Part shown: in pieces, positions 37,580 through 46,818 of the stretch | Numbering within the stretch: position 1 is the first letter of the stretch | Layout: each line of letters opens with the position of its first letter | Assembly (NCBI GenBank): GCA_030158485.1 | Contig: JAOASS010000016.1 | Span: forward strand, 267,304 to 331,303 | Source: Pseudobdellovibrionaceae bacterium | GTDB lineage: Bacteria > Bdellovibrionota > Bdellovibrionia > Bdellovibrionales > Bdellovibrionaceae | Length of the DNA: 64,000 nt | Direction: 5' to 3' | Notes under the pieces: model-generated | What the model saw: the letters and a program-made list of their open reading frames with translations, nothing else | Told to the model about the DNA's origin: nothing | Database searches by the model: none | Translations under genes and position numbers: made by a program

Positions 37580-39010
37580 ATGGCATTAAAACAAAGTATG
37601 AACCTTAGTCAAAATCTTGTGATTACGCCGCAACTACAGCAGGCCATCAAGCTTTTGCAAATGTCACGACTTGAGTTGGAATCGGCGGTTCATTCGGAGC
37701 TAGAAGAAAATCCCATTTTAGAAGAAACGCATGATTTAAAAGAAGAAGATCTTAAAAGAACTAAAGAGGCGGCGACGGAAGTTGAAGGTCCTGTAGAAAA
37801 CCAATCCAATGCCCAAGACCCTCAAAAACAAGATGAGTTTGAATGGGAATCTTACTTCGAGCAAAATCAAAAGCCACCTAAAGATTTTTCATCCGGCAAC
37901 GAAGAAATCATGAACTATGAAAATGTGATGACAACCACCCAGTCGCTTCATGACTATTTGTACTGGCAAGTTAAAATGAATGGTTTTTCAGAGCACGAAG
38001 AAAGAGCCGCTGATGCACTATTAGCTCACATTGATGATGATGGTTACATAAAAACTCCGCTTGAGCAAATTGCTCTGGAAGAAAACCTCCCGATCGAAGA
38101 TTTAGAAGACAGCCTGACGATGCTTCAGGAGTTCGATCCTCCCGGTGTCGGGGCACGAGATCTTAAAGAGTGTTTGATTATTCAAGCAAAGCATTTGGAA
38201 GAAGATACAACCGATTTAGTTAATATTATTAAAAATCATATCAAAGATTTAGAAAAAAGAAACTATGAAGCTATTGCTAAAACCATGGGTAAAGACGTTA
38301 GAGAAATCGTTGAAATTTGTAAAATAATCTACGCAATGGAGCCCAAACCAGGACGAGCTTATCATGAAAATGATACTCACTATGTAACGCCTGATGTTTA
38401 TGTTTATAAGGTAGGAGATGACTTTGTCGTTTCATTAAATGAAGACGGACTTCCAAGGCTTAAAATTTCAAATTTTTATAAGAATATGCTCAAAGGTGGC
38501 GGTGCTAATAAGCAAGAAACCGATTATATCCAAGAAAAATTGAAATCAGCGGTCTGGCTTATCAAATCGATTCATCAAAGACAGCGCACCATTTATAAAG
38601 TGGCAGATGCGATTGTGAAGCGTCAAAGAGACTTTTTCGAAAAGGGTGCCGGATTTTTAAAACCAATGGTTTTACGAGATATTGCAAGTGATATTGGAAT
38701 GCATGAATCAACAGTTTCTCGAGTTACAACTTCGAAATACATGCATTCCCCCCAAGGGATCTACGAACTCAAGTACTTTTTTAATTCGGGCATTAGTGCG
38801 ACTGATGGTGGTGATGCGCTGGCTTCCGAATCCGTGAAACTTAAAATAAAAGATTTGATTGCGAAAGAAGATGTTAAAAACCCACTTTCAGATCAAAAAA
38901 TTGCAGAAGTTTTAAAAAAGGATGGCGTTGATATCGCTCGTCGTACTGTTGCGAAATATCGCGAAATGTTAAGAATTCTTCCATCCAGCCAAAGAAAAAA
39001 GATTTATTAA
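37580..39010 (+). CDS. rpoN: RNA polymerase sigma-54 factor
   Basis: 476 residues. Region I (MNLSQNLVITPQLQQAIKLLQ) binds activators; an acidic region II follows; the core-binding and DNA-binding parts end in the RpoN box ARRTVAKYREML. Also visible is MVLRDIASDIGMHESTVSRVT, the helix-turn-helix. It is the partner of the FHA-type sigma-54 activator at 16932. It follows lptB by 39 bases, the same order as in other proteobacteria. Confidence 0.97.
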   Translation: MALKQSMNLSQNLVITPQLQQAIKLLQMSRLELESAVHSELEENPILEETHDLKEEDLKRTKEAATEVEGPVENQSNAQDPQKQDEFEWESYFEQNQKPPKDFSSGNEEIMNYENVMTTTQSLHDYLYWQVKMNGFSEHEERAADALLAHIDDDGYIKTPLEQIALEENLPIEDLEDSLTMLQEFDPPGVGARDLKECLIIQAKHLEEDTTDLVNIIKNHIKDLEKRNYEAIAKTMGKDVREIVEICKIIYAMEPKPGRAYHENDTHYVTPDVYVYKVGDDFVVSLNEDGLPRLKISNFYKNMLKGGGANKQETDYIQEKLKSAVWLIKSIHQRQRTIYKVADAIVKRQRDFFEKGAGFLKPMVLRDIASDIGMHESTVSRVTTSKYMHSPQGIYELKYFFNSGISATDGGDALASESVKLKIKDLIAKEDVKNPLSDQKIAEVLKKDGVDIARRTVAKYREMLRILPSSQRKKIY

Positions 39011-39052
39011 TTTTTATTAAATCAGTTTCCTGTCAGGATTTTCCTTAAAGTG

Positions 39053-39080
39053 TTGTCAACAGGGTCATTTTGAATACTAT
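39053..39080 (+). promoter_or_regulatory. promoter of the phosphatase gene, leaderless geometry
   Basis: TTGTCA (39053-39058), 16 bases, TACTAT (39075-39080): each box matches five of six consensus bases. The -10 ends six bases before the ATG at 39087 and no SD is visible. Confidence 0.6.
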
Positions 39081-39086
39081 GCAAGA

Positions 39087-40589
39087 ATGAAACATTTCAT
39101 AGTTTTCTTACTCTTTTTTAATTCTACGATATCTTCTGCGGCTTTGTTGCTTCGGCAGTACAAAGCTAAACCTAAGCTCGTTTTAATGTTGGTAGTTGAT
39201 CAATTCCGAGCCGATTTTTTGATTCGTCTTGAAAAAAAATTTTTACCAGCAGGAACGGCTCAAAATCCTGGTGGCTTCAATTACCTTATTTCTCAAGGTG
39301 CTTATTATCCTCTTGCTGAATATAAAGTGTTAGCTGCAATGACTTGCCCTGGGCATGCAATGATTATGACGGGTGCGTATCCAGCTGTAATCGGAATTCC
39401 TTTAAATGAATGGTATGATCGAAATTTGAAGCGAAGCATAAGATGCGTTGAAGATGATATACAAAATGTTTCACCGAGAAGGCTGACATCTTCAACTGTA
39501 GGAGATGAGCTTAAATTTATCAGTAAAAATTCAAAAGTGATTTCTGTTGCAATTAAAGATCGTTCTGCTGTTATGTTGGGAGGCCATCAAGCAGATTACG
39601 CTTTTTGGTTCGGCAGTTCGGGCTGGGAAACAAGTCCTTATTATGCTTCGCAAGTTCCAAGCTGGGTTAAGAATTTAAATGATCAAATCATCGATCAGAA
39701 ATTAAAAAACAAAAATAAAATTGAAGTAAAAAGTATTTTGGCAAGTCCACTGGGTATCGAATGGACTATGCAACTTGCTTTAAATGCTTTAGAAAATGAA
39801 AAATTAGGAAATGATGAATCAACAGATATTTTAGCCATGAGTTTTTCAAGTCACGATATGGCAGGCCACAAGTACGGACCCTTTTCGTCAGAAGTAGAAG
39901 CTATCACTTTAGCAGAAGATCGAGAAATTTCTAAAATGCTAAAAGTATTGAAGAAAAAATTTGGATCATTAGACGATATTGTGGTTATTCTTACAGGAGA
40001 TCATGGCATACCACCAACAGTTGAGCATTCAAAATCGTCACGCTTAGCTTCAGGTAAAATTGATAGTTTAGATTTCTATAAAAAAGTTGCAACTCGATTA
40101 AATAATAAATTTGGGAAGCCATCTGCAGAATGGATTCGGGCCAGTCATGCATTAAATTACTATATTAATCCAGAAGCTTTAAGTGATCGAAAAGCCCCCA
40201 AAGAATTAGTTGAACAAGAAATTAAAAATGAGGCTCTTTTGTTAGAAGGTGTTTTTGATGTTTTTACTTCATCTGAGTTTTCGAAAGGGCTTTCAATTCC
40301 AACGTTTTTTAAAAATCATATATTGAATCAATATAATTTAGTTTTGAGCGGCGATGTGGTTATCGTGCCACAGCCTTTTTTTATGGGAAAAGATGAAAAC
40401 ACAGTGACTCATGTGACAGGATACTCTTATGATCGCTACGTGCCCGTTGTGATTTTTGGAAAAAACGTGAAGCCTGGAGTTTATCCACAGAGTGTTGAAA
40501 TAGTAGATTTAGCTGCAACACTTTCTTTTATTTTGCGACAGCTGCCCCCTGCGAAGTCTTCTGGGCGTATTTTGTCAGAAATATTTTAA
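39087..40589 (+). CDS. PafA-like alkaline phosphatase superfamily enzyme
   Basis: The signal peptide (IVFLLFFNSTISSAA) shows it is exported. The core reads LVVDQFRADFL (first metal Asp), AMTCPGHAMIMTGAYP (Thr as the likely nucleophile), FSSHDMAGHKYGP (Asp and His), TGDHGIPP, and VTHVTGYSYDRYVPV near the end. This is the type I phosphodiesterase/alkaline phosphatase superfamily, closest to PafA with Thr nucleophile. It probably takes phosphate from monoesters in the periplasm. 500 aa. It stands between rpoN and apt with its own promoter. Confidence 0.85.
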   Translation: MKHFIVFLLFFNSTISSAALLLRQYKAKPKLVLMLVVDQFRADFLIRLEKKFLPAGTAQNPGGFNYLISQGAYYPLAEYKVLAAMTCPGHAMIMTGAYPAVIGIPLNEWYDRNLKRSIRCVEDDIQNVSPRRLTSSTVGDELKFISKNSKVISVAIKDRSAVMLGGHQADYAFWFGSSGWETSPYYASQVPSWVKNLNDQIIDQKLKNKNKIEVKSILASPLGIEWTMQLALNALENEKLGNDESTDILAMSFSSHDMAGHKYGPFSSEVEAITLAEDREISKMLKVLKKKFGSLDDIVVILTGDHGIPPTVEHSKSSRLASGKIDSLDFYKKVATRLNNKFGKPSAEWIRASHALNYYINPEALSDRKAPKELVEQEIKNEALLLEGVFDVFTSSEFSKGLSIPTFFKNHILNQYNLVLSGDVVIVPQPFFMGKDENTVTHVTGYSYDRYVPVVIFGKNVKPGVYPQSVEIVDLAATLSFILRQLPPAKSSGRILSEIF

Positions 40590-40640
40590 TCCTAAAGAAT
40601 GGATCCACTGACTATCAATAAGTTTGATTCTCTTGTTTTT

Positions 40641-40646
40641 TATTGT
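40641..40646 (+). promoter_or_regulatory. -10-like box abutting apt
   Basis: TATTGT ends six bases before the apt start codon; no SD is present. A good -35 at proper spacing is missing, so this rests on the geometry seen at other genes. Confidence 0.3.
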
Positions 40647-40652
40647 TAACTC

Positions 40653-41159
40653 ATGATTATGGATCTTAAAAAGTTTATTCAAGATATTCCCAATTTCCCC
40701 CAAAAAGGGATTCTATTTCGTGATATTTCGCCGTTATTGAAAAATACTGAAGCTTTAAATTTTGTATCAAAAGCTTTAGTTGAAAAAACGAATCTTTCGC
40801 AAATTGATTATTTTGCTGGAATTGAATCGCGAGGTTTTATTTTAGCGATGCTTTTGAGCGCTCATCATGGCAAAGGTTTTCTTCCGATTCGAAAATCGGG
40901 AAAGCTGCCTCCGCCAACCGTTAAAATGAAGTACTCATTGGAATACGGCCAAGCTGAAATTGAGCTTAATCCAGGCAAGGGTCGCATTATGGTGATTGAT
41001 GATGTTTTGGCAACTGGCGGAACATTGCAGGCAGCTATTCAACTTAGTTCTGAAGCGGGATATACAGTTCAGGATGTGGGTGTTTTAATTAATCTCAAGT
41101 TTTTGAATCAATTTCGATTTCAGGGCCAAGAAATTCATTCGTTAGTTCAATACGAATGA
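40653..41159 (+). CDS. apt: adenine phosphoribosyltransferase
   Basis: Purine salvage enzyme turning adenine and PRPP into AMP. The N-terminal IQDIPNFPQKGILFRDISPLL, the GIESRGFILA flavour, and the PRPP loop IMVIDDVLATGGTLQAA are all family hallmarks. 168 aa. The start ATG could also be 40659 (third codon). It is followed by a 190-base gap and hpf; a weak 5-bp hairpin at 41219-41234 with a following T4 could end its message. Confidence 0.95.
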   Translation: MIMDLKKFIQDIPNFPQKGILFRDISPLLKNTEALNFVSKALVEKTNLSQIDYFAGIESRGFILAMLLSAHHGKGFLPIRKSGKLPPPTVKMKYSLEYGQAEIELNPGKGRIMVIDDVLATGGTLQAAIQLSSEAGYTVQDVGVLINLKFLNQFRFQGQEIHSLVQYE

Positions 41160-41350
41160 AAAAATGATTTCAAATTCAAAAGTAATTTAAGTAAAATTAT
41201 TATTTTATTCGCCTCTTTTTGAGAATTTGCTCAATTTTAAAGCACGACTCGTGGCGCAATTCTATTCGTTCATTTATCCTTTTAGTCCAGTCCGGGTCCT
41301 GCCGATAGGAACACCAGTCTTTGGTCTTTCAAACTCAAGGAGTTTCCTGC

Positions 41351-41695
41351 ATGAAGGCTCAGTTTATTTTTAAACATCTAGACCATTCTGATGCTTTACA
41401 AGACTACTGTCAGAATCGTTTGGATGAGGTTTCAAAATTTTTGCTCAAGGATTATTCAGGCCATGTGACCTTTAGTAAGAGGCTCAAAGAGTTCTGCGTA
41501 GAGCTTACAGTACTTACGAAGCAAAAGCCTTTTCGAAGTAAAAGTCACCATTATGATATTTATAGTGCGGTGGATGAAGCTATTTTAAAGCTGGAAAAGC
41601 AACTTTTGCGAATGAGAAAGAAAGTCACCCACCATAAAGCTCCTTCTCTCGAGAAGTCTCGGCGCTGGGCTCCTAAGAAAGAAGAAGCCGCTTAG
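41351..41695 (+). CDS. hpf: ribosome hibernation promoting factor (short form)
   Basis: A 114-residue protein of the HPF/RaiA family: FKHLDHSDALQDYCQNRLDEVSKFL, then RSKSHHYDIYSAVDEAILKLEKQL, with basic residues at the C-terminus. It binds 30S subunits in stationary phase. There is no long C-terminal dimerisation domain, so it is the short type. The ATG at 41351 has AAGGAG about ten bases before it. In many proteobacteria hpf sits straight after rpoN; here phosphatase and apt lie between. A terminator follows. Confidence 0.92.
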   Translation: MKAQFIFKHLDHSDALQDYCQNRLDEVSKFLLKDYSGHVTFSKRLKEFCVELTVLTKQKPFRSKSHHYDIYSAVDEAILKLEKQLLRMRKKVTHHKAPSLEKSRRWAPKKEEAA

Positions 41696-41724
41696 GCCAT
41701 TTTCGCATTTGATACGCACAGATG

Positions 41725-41753
41725 AAGCCCCTTTAAACGAGGGGTTTTTTTTT
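41725..41753 (+). terminator. rho-independent terminator after hpf
   Basis: Stem AAGCCCCT / AGGGGTTT (one G-U pair) with a seven-base loop and a run of nine T (41745-41753). It is 30 bases after the hpf stop. Confidence 0.9.
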
Positions 41754-41780
41754 GACCGATGGTCTCGACTTTGGTAGCTT
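41752..41780 (+). promoter_or_regulatory. candidate metK promoter overlapping the hpf terminator T-run
   Basis: TTGACC (41752-41757), 17 bases, then TAGCTT (41775-41780) with extended TG. Transcription would begin near 41787, giving a leader of about 24 bases with SD GGAAG. It starts right in the T-tract of the hpf terminator. Confidence 0.5.
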
Positions 41781-41810
41781 CCGAGAGCTAATCAGCGAAA
41801 GGAAGTTTGA

Positions 41811-42971
41811 GTGAAAAATTATCTCTTTACAAGCGAGTCCGTATCTGAAGGTCACCCTGATAAAATGTGCGATCAAATTAGTGATGCGGTATTGGATGCA
41901 ATTTTGGCTCAAGATCCTTATGGTCGTGTCGCTTGCGAGACTCTTTTAACCACTGGTCTTTGCGTCGTTGCTGGTGAAATCACGACGAATGCAAAATTAA
42001 ATATCGGAGAAATTGCGCGCCAAACAATTAAAAAAATTGGGTATGATCATACTGACAAAGGTTTTGATTATAAAACTTGTGGAGTTGTTGTTGCAGTCGG
42101 AACTCAAAGTCCTGATATCGCGATGGGCGTTAAGCAAACAGGTGAAGAAGAACAAGGCGCTGGTGATCAGGGTATTATGTTTGGGTTTGCAACTAACGAA
42201 ACTCCTGAATTAATGCCTTTGACGCTTTCGACATCACACAAACTCGTTAAAAATTTAGCTGATTTACGACGATCTGGAAAAGCAAACTGGATTCGTCCAG
42301 ATGCAAAATCACAGGTCACAGTACAATATGAAAATGGTGTTGCAAAAAGAATTGATACAATAGTGATTTCAACTCAGCATGCAGAAGATGTAAGCCTCAA
42401 TCAAATTCAAGAATTTTTAATGGAAGAATTGATTAAAAAATCAATTCCACCACATTGGATTGATAAAAATACGAAGTATCACATCAATCCAACAGGTCGC
42501 TTTGTGACAGGTGGGCCGATGGGTGATGCGGGACTTACGGGTCGTAAAATTATCGTTGATACCTACGGTGGCCATGGAGCTCATGGTGGCGGAGCCTTCT
42601 CTGGAAAAGATCCTTCAAAAGTAGATCGCTCAGCGGCGTATGCAACACGGCATATTGCAAAAAATATTGTGGCAGCGGGGCTTGCTGAAAAATGTCTTGT
42701 ACAAGTGGGTTATGCTATTGGTGTTGCGGAACCAGTGAGCATTACTGTTAACGATTACGGCACATCAAAAATAGGAAATGAAAAATTAGTTCAAGCTGTT
42801 AAAAAAATTTGGAGCTTGAAGCCTGCGCACATCACGCGTGATTTTGATCTTTTAAAGCCAATTTACAGCCAAACAGCTGCTTACGGTCACTTCGGCCGAG
42901 AAGAAGCTGGTTTCACATGGGAAAAAACAAACAAGGTTGAGCAGTTGAAGGATTTGGTCAAAAGTCTTTAA
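41811..42971 (+). CDS. metK: S-adenosylmethionine synthase
   Basis: Makes SAM from methionine and [39 protein letters not shown] motif ([15 protein letters not shown]), [21 protein letters not shown] and [19 protein letters not shown] are all diagnostic and the length (386 aa) is standard. The GTG start has AAGGAAG at 41799-41805. Its stop overlaps the ATG of lepA, suggesting co-transcription. Confidence 0.97.
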   Translation: MKNYLFTSESVSEGHPDKMCDQISDAVLDAILAQDPYGRVACETLLTTGLCVVAGEITTNAKLNIGEIARQTIKKIGYDHTDKGFDYKTCGVVVAVGTQSPDIAMGVKQTGEEEQGAGDQGIMFGFATNETPELMPLTLSTSHKLVKNLADLRRSGKANWIRPDAKSQVTVQYENGVAKRIDTIVISTQHAEDVSLNQIQEFLMEELIKKSIPPHWIDKNTKYHINPTGRFVTGGPMGDAGLTGRKIIVDTYGGHGAHGGGAFSGKDPSKVDRSAAYATRHIAKNIVAAGLAEKCLVQVGYAIGVAEPVSITVNDYGTSKIGNEKLVQAVKKIWSLKPAHITRDFDLLKPIYSQTAAYGHFGREEAGFTWEKTNKVEQLKDLVKSL

Positions 42972-44770
42972 TGGATCCAAAATACATTCGTAATTTCTCT
43001 ATTATTGCTCATATTGACCACGGTAAATCAACTTTGGCGGATGGTTTATTATGGACGACAGGTGCACTCTCTCAGCGGGAAGAAAAAGCTCAATTCCTCG
43101 ACAATATGGAACTTGAAAGAGAGCGTGGAATTACGATTAAAGCTCAAACAGTTTGCTTAGATTACAAAGCAGATGATGGACATCAATATCAAATCAATTT
43201 AATTGATACTCCGGGGCATGTTGATTTTTCTTATGAAGTTTCTAGAAGTTTAGCGGCTTGCGAAGGGGCCATTTTAGTTGTTGATGCCGCCCAAGGGGTA
43301 GAAGCTCAAACTCTTGCAAATGTCTATTTAGCTATCGGCAATAATTTAGAGATTATTCCAGTTCTTAACAAAATTGATTTGCCATCGGCTGACCCAGAAG
43401 GTGTTCAAAAGCAAATTGAAGAAACAATAGGACTGGATTGTACAGATATTATTCACGCTTCAGCAAAAGAGCGAAAAGGTTTAAAAGAAATTTTAGAAGC
43501 AGTTGTCAAAAAAGTTCCGCCTCCCATCGCTGATCGTAGTCTCAGTTTACGTGGACTTATTTTTGACTCATGGTTTGATTCTTATCAGGGTGTTGTCATT
43601 TTAATTCGTGCAGTTGATGGAGTTATTAAAAAAGGCGATAAAATACGCTTTATGGCAACAGGTCGCGATTATGAAGTCTTGCGAATGGGAAAGTATCGAC
43701 CTTTTCCCCAAGGAGTAGAACAGCTCGAAGCCGGAGAAGTTGGGTTTGTTATTTGCGGAATTAAAGATATTCGTGATGTAAAAGTTGGCGATACAGTGAC
43801 TTCGGCTAAAAATCCAAGCTTAGAACCATTACCTGGTTTTAAAAAAGTGAAGCCAATGGTTTTCGCCGGTATTTACCCGATTGAAGCAACTGATTACGAA
43901 AACTTAAAAGAAGCACTTTCCAAATTGGCGTTGAATGATTCTTCCCTCACGTTTGAAGTTGAAAAATCTTTAGCACTTGGTTTTGGGCTTCGTTGCGGTT
44001 TCTTGGGACTCTTGCACATGGAAATTGTCCAAGAGCGCCTCGAACGCGAATTTGGTCTGAACTTAATTACCACTGCGCCAACAGTTGTTTATAAAGTGAC
44101 TCTTGCTAACGGTACAGTCGTTGATATTGAAAATCCTGCTCAGTATCCTGATCCATCTGCTATTTTGAAAACCGAAGAGCCTTACGTTAAAATGACACTT
44201 CATTCCCCATCAGAATTTATCGGTGCTTTGCTCAAGCTTTGTGAAGACAAGCGTGGTCAGCAAATCAAAATGGACTATGTGACGGAAAAGAAAGTTATTA
44301 TAGAATACAAGTTACCTATGAATGAAATGGTCATGGACTTTTACGATCGATTAAAATCGATTACAAAAGGTTACGCTTCCATGGAATATGAGTTGATGGG
44401 ATTTGAAGAATCTGACGTTGTCAAAATGGATGTTTTGATAAACGGAGAACCGATTGATGCCCTTTCTTTAGTTGTTCACAAATCTAAAGCTGTTAATCGT
44501 GGTCGTCTTTTATGTGAAAAAATGAAAGAATTGATTCCGCGTCAGCAGTATCAAATCGCGATTCAGGCCTCGATAGGGTCTAAAATTATAGCTCGTGAAA
44601 CGCTCGGAGCATTAAGAAAAGACGTGACGGCTAAGTGTTATGGTGGTGACATCAGCCGTAAGAGAAAACTCCTTGAAAAACAAAAAGAAGGCAAAAAGCG
44701 AATGAAGTCAGTTGGATCAGTCGATATTCCTCAAGAAGCTTTTTTAGCTGTACTTAAAGTGACTGAGTAA
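42971..44770 (+). CDS. lepA: translation factor LepA (EF4)
   Basis: 599 residues. GTPase motifs AHIDHGKST, the switch region [20 protein letters not shown] and NKIDLP, followed by EF-G-like domains and the LepA-specific C-terminal domain ([22 protein letters not shown]). It acts on stalled or mis-translocated ribosomes. The gene directly precedes lepB here as in E. coli, supporting both names. Confidence 0.97.
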   Translation: MDPKYIRNFSIIAHIDHGKSTLADGLLWTTGALSQREEKAQFLDNMELERERGITIKAQTVCLDYKADDGHQYQINLIDTPGHVDFSYEVSRSLAACEGAILVVDAAQGVEAQTLANVYLAIGNNLEIIPVLNKIDLPSADPEGVQKQIEETIGLDCTDIIHASAKERKGLKEILEAVVKKVPPPIADRSLSLRGLIFDSWFDSYQGVVILIRAVDGVIKKGDKIRFMATGRDYEVLRMGKYRPFPQGVEQLEAGEVGFVICGIKDIRDVKVGDTVTSAKNPSLEPLPGFKKVKPMVFAGIYPIEATDYENLKEALSKLALNDSSLTFEVEKSLALGFGLRCGFLGLLHMEIVQERLEREFGLNLITTAPTVVYKVTLANGTVVDIENPAQYPDPSAILKTEEPYVKMTLHSPSEFIGALLKLCEDKRGQQIKMDYVTEKKVIIEYKLPMNEMVMDFYDRLKSITKGYASMEYELMGFEESDVVKMDVLINGEPIDALSLVVHKSKAVNRGRLLCEKMKELIPRQQYQIAIQASIGSKIIARETLGALRKDVTAKCYGGDISRKRKLLEKQKEGKKRMKSVGSVDIPQEAFLAVLKVTE

Positions 44771-44801
44771 AGTCAAAACTCAAGACTAAAAGGTTAATGC
44801 G

Positions 44802-45584
44802 ATGGAAGAAAAAAAGACTCCTGGAAAATATACTCTTAATGTAAAAGATAAAATCTTTTGGACAGAAGGTTGGGGTTCGCTCGCAGTTGCTGTTTTGATT
44901 GCTCTCTTTATTCGGTGGTCTTTTATTGAAGCTTACGTGATTCCATCAGGATCTATGTTACCAACACTGTTGATACATGATCATATTTTTGTAAATAAAC
45001 TAACCTACGGAATTCGAGTCCCATTTAGCGAAAAATGGCTTGTAAAATTTAATGAGCCTGGGCGTGGTGATGTCGTTGTTTTTAAATACCCGCAAGATAT
45101 GAGCACTTTTTTTATCAAAAGGGTTGTTGGTGAACCTGGGGATAAGATTTTTTATGAAAATGGAACATTGTACGTGAATGACAAGCCCCTAGAAAAAGAA
45201 GTTCCTTCTACTTTGGCTCAGGAGTTTGATTGGTTGTCCGACCGAGATTTTCAGCGAGATGGTAAGTATTCTGATTCGAAGTCAAACTACACTCACTTCG
45301 AAGAAAATTCAGATGGGAAAAAGCACTCGATCTTGATTGAAAAAGGTCGTTTGTACGAACAAATGGGTCCTTTTACTGTGCCTGCGGATCATCTTTTTGT
45401 GATGGGTGACAACAGAAATAACTCTTTGGACTCTCGTTATTGGGGTACATTGCCAAAGGAAAATATTTTAGGTCGAGCCATGTTTGTTTGGCTCAGTTGC
45501 GATGAAACTATTCCTGGTATTCCATTTCCAATTTGTAATCCTCTCACAATTCGCTGGTCTCGCTTTTTTCACTCTGTGAAATAG
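44802..45584 (+). CDS. lepB: signal peptidase I, paralogue 1
   Basis: A 260-residue single-pass leader peptidase. Membrane helix SLAVAVLIALFIRWSFI, then the catalytic Ser51 in IPSGSMLPTL, box C GDVVVFKYP, catalytic Lys106 in FIKRVVGEPGD and box E MGDNRNNSLDSRYWG. It cleaves signal peptides of exported proteins at the outer face of the inner membrane. Start ATG 32 bases after lepA. Confidence 0.96.
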   Translation: MEEKKTPGKYTLNVKDKIFWTEGWGSLAVAVLIALFIRWSFIEAYVIPSGSMLPTLLIHDHIFVNKLTYGIRVPFSEKWLVKFNEPGRGDVVVFKYPQDMSTFFIKRVVGEPGDKIFYENGTLYVNDKPLEKEVPSTLAQEFDWLSDRDFQRDGKYSDSKSNYTHFEENSDGKKHSILIEKGRLYEQMGPFTVPADHLFVMGDNRNNSLDSRYWGTLPKENILGRAMFVWLSCDETIPGIPFPICNPLTIRWSRFFHSVK

Positions 45585-45593
45585 GGTGTTCTG

Positions 45594-46292
45594 ATGCAAA
45601 AAGGGCTCAAAGCCACCTGGCCACAAGCGATCATAACATTTGTTCTGCCAGTTTTTTTGGTGGGATTTATTCGCTGGGCTGTCATTGAACCCTTCGTCAT
45701 ACCCTCGGGCTCGATGCTCCCCAATTTACATATTCATGACCATGTTCTTGTTAAAAAGTTTTCTTACGGACTTAAGTTTCCTTTTTCAGATTATTGGATA
45801 TTTCGCTGGGGAAATCCCCAAAGAGGTGAAATCGCTGTTTTTAAATATCCAAAGCAGCCGGATGTTTATTTTATCAAAAGAGTCATTGGTATTCCGGGTG
45901 ATGAAATACTTATAAAATTAGGTCTGATCACAATCAATGGTCATAACTGGGTACGCAATCCAATTTCTGCGCCGATAGTTTCTGATGAAGATTTTGATTA
46001 CTTTGAAGAATCTTCTGGTAGTGAAAAACACATTGTGCGCTATCAAAAAAATTTTTTAGATTCTGACGAGGAATTTAAAATCAAGCTTTCTGATAATGAG
46101 TACTTTATGATGGGCGATAATCGCGATGAGTCCATGGATTCGCGCTATTGGGGTACGGTCACAGAAGGTCTTTTGGTAGGGCGTGCTTGGAAAATAATAA
46201 TCGGTTGTGATGAAACATTGCCTTCGAATTCGATGCTTTGTAATCCTGAAACTCTCAGAAAAGATCGTTTTTGGCTTAAGGTGTCCCAATGA
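45594..46292 (+). CDS. signal peptidase I, paralogue 2
   Basis: A second complete signal peptidase of 232 residues with Ser40 (IPSGSMLPNLH), Lys95 (FIKRVIGIPGD) and GDNRDESMDSRYWG. It is a diverged tandem copy of paralogue 1. All catalytic elements are present, so it should be active; a different substrate preference is possible. It starts nine bases after the first and overlaps the third gene by four bases. Confidence 0.94.
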   Translation: MQKGLKATWPQAIITFVLPVFLVGFIRWAVIEPFVIPSGSMLPNLHIHDHVLVKKFSYGLKFPFSDYWIFRWGNPQRGEIAVFKYPKQPDVYFIKRVIGIPGDEILIKLGLITINGHNWVRNPISAPIVSDEDFDYFEESSGSEKHIVRYQKNFLDSDEEFKIKLSDNEYFMMGDNRDESMDSRYWGTVTEGLLVGRAWKIIIGCDETLPSNSMLCNPETLRKDRFWLKVSQ

Positions 46293-46717
46293 AAAAAAAT
46301 AAACTTCTTCAAGGATTTTTTGCGACATTATTCTTTGCGATTTTAATCAGACTTTTTGTCGTTGATGTCATTTCTATTTCAAGCGAGATTCTAGAGCCTG
46401 ACTTTTTTCCGGGTGATTTTCTACTTATTTCTAAGTTATCAAATGTTTATCCAGGTCAGTGGGTTTTGCTAAGGGACTATCCTCAAAAGAGTGTTTATTC
46501 TATTCGCAAATTGGGTGAGAAAAGTAACAATCAGGATTGGTTTGTGATGGAGCCTTTTTCGTCCGCTAATCCAAATGAAGAAAGACCTCTGATTGAAAAC
46601 TCCAGAATTGTAGGCAAAGTGGTTCTTGTACTTTGGAGCTTGCCGTGTAAGCCATCAGCGTTAGCCGCTGGATTTTGTACGAATAAGAAGTATCGGTATT
46701 TTAAGTTTATTGACTAA
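46289..46717 (+). CDS. catalytically dead signal peptidase paralogue
   Basis: This 142-residue protein aligns without gaps to its two neighbours over the N-terminal box: SSEILEPDFFPGDFLLISKL against SGSMLPTLLIHDHIFVNKL. The catalytic Ser position is Ile34, and the catalytic Lys of FIKR is Arg73 (SIRKLGEK). The GDNR box is absent; SRIVGKVVLVLWS marks the end of the domain. A membrane helix (FATLFFAILIRLFVVDV) remains. It is too well kept to be called a pseudogene (no stops, overlapping start), so it may be a regulatory or scaffold pseudoenzyme. Confidence 0.82.
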   Translation: MKKNKLLQGFFATLFFAILIRLFVVDVISISSEILEPDFFPGDFLLISKLSNVYPGQWVLLRDYPQKSVYSIRKLGEKSNNQDWFVMEPFSSANPNEERPLIENSRIVGKVVLVLWSLPCKPSALAAGFCTNKKYRYFKFID

Positions 46718-46781
46718 TCTCGGAAGCGCAGAGTCATCAGTGGCATTGTATCCGCTTTTAGAAAATTATTATTTTCGTTAA

Positions 46782-46810
46782 TTGACGAAATGCGAACGAG
46801 TCTCTACTCT
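46782..46810 (+). promoter_or_regulatory. pyrB promoter, near-leaderless geometry
   Basis: TTGACG (46782-46787), 17 bases, TACTCT (46805-46810). The -10 ends eight bases before the pyrB ATG; no SD is present. Confidence 0.6.
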
Positions 46811-46818
46811 GCAATCCA

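Noticed and set aside
46289..46717. Third signal peptidase considered as a frameshifted pseudogene
   Set aside because: The frame is continuous, starts by overlapping the previous stop and aligns without gaps; residue substitutions rather than breakage explain the loss of activity.
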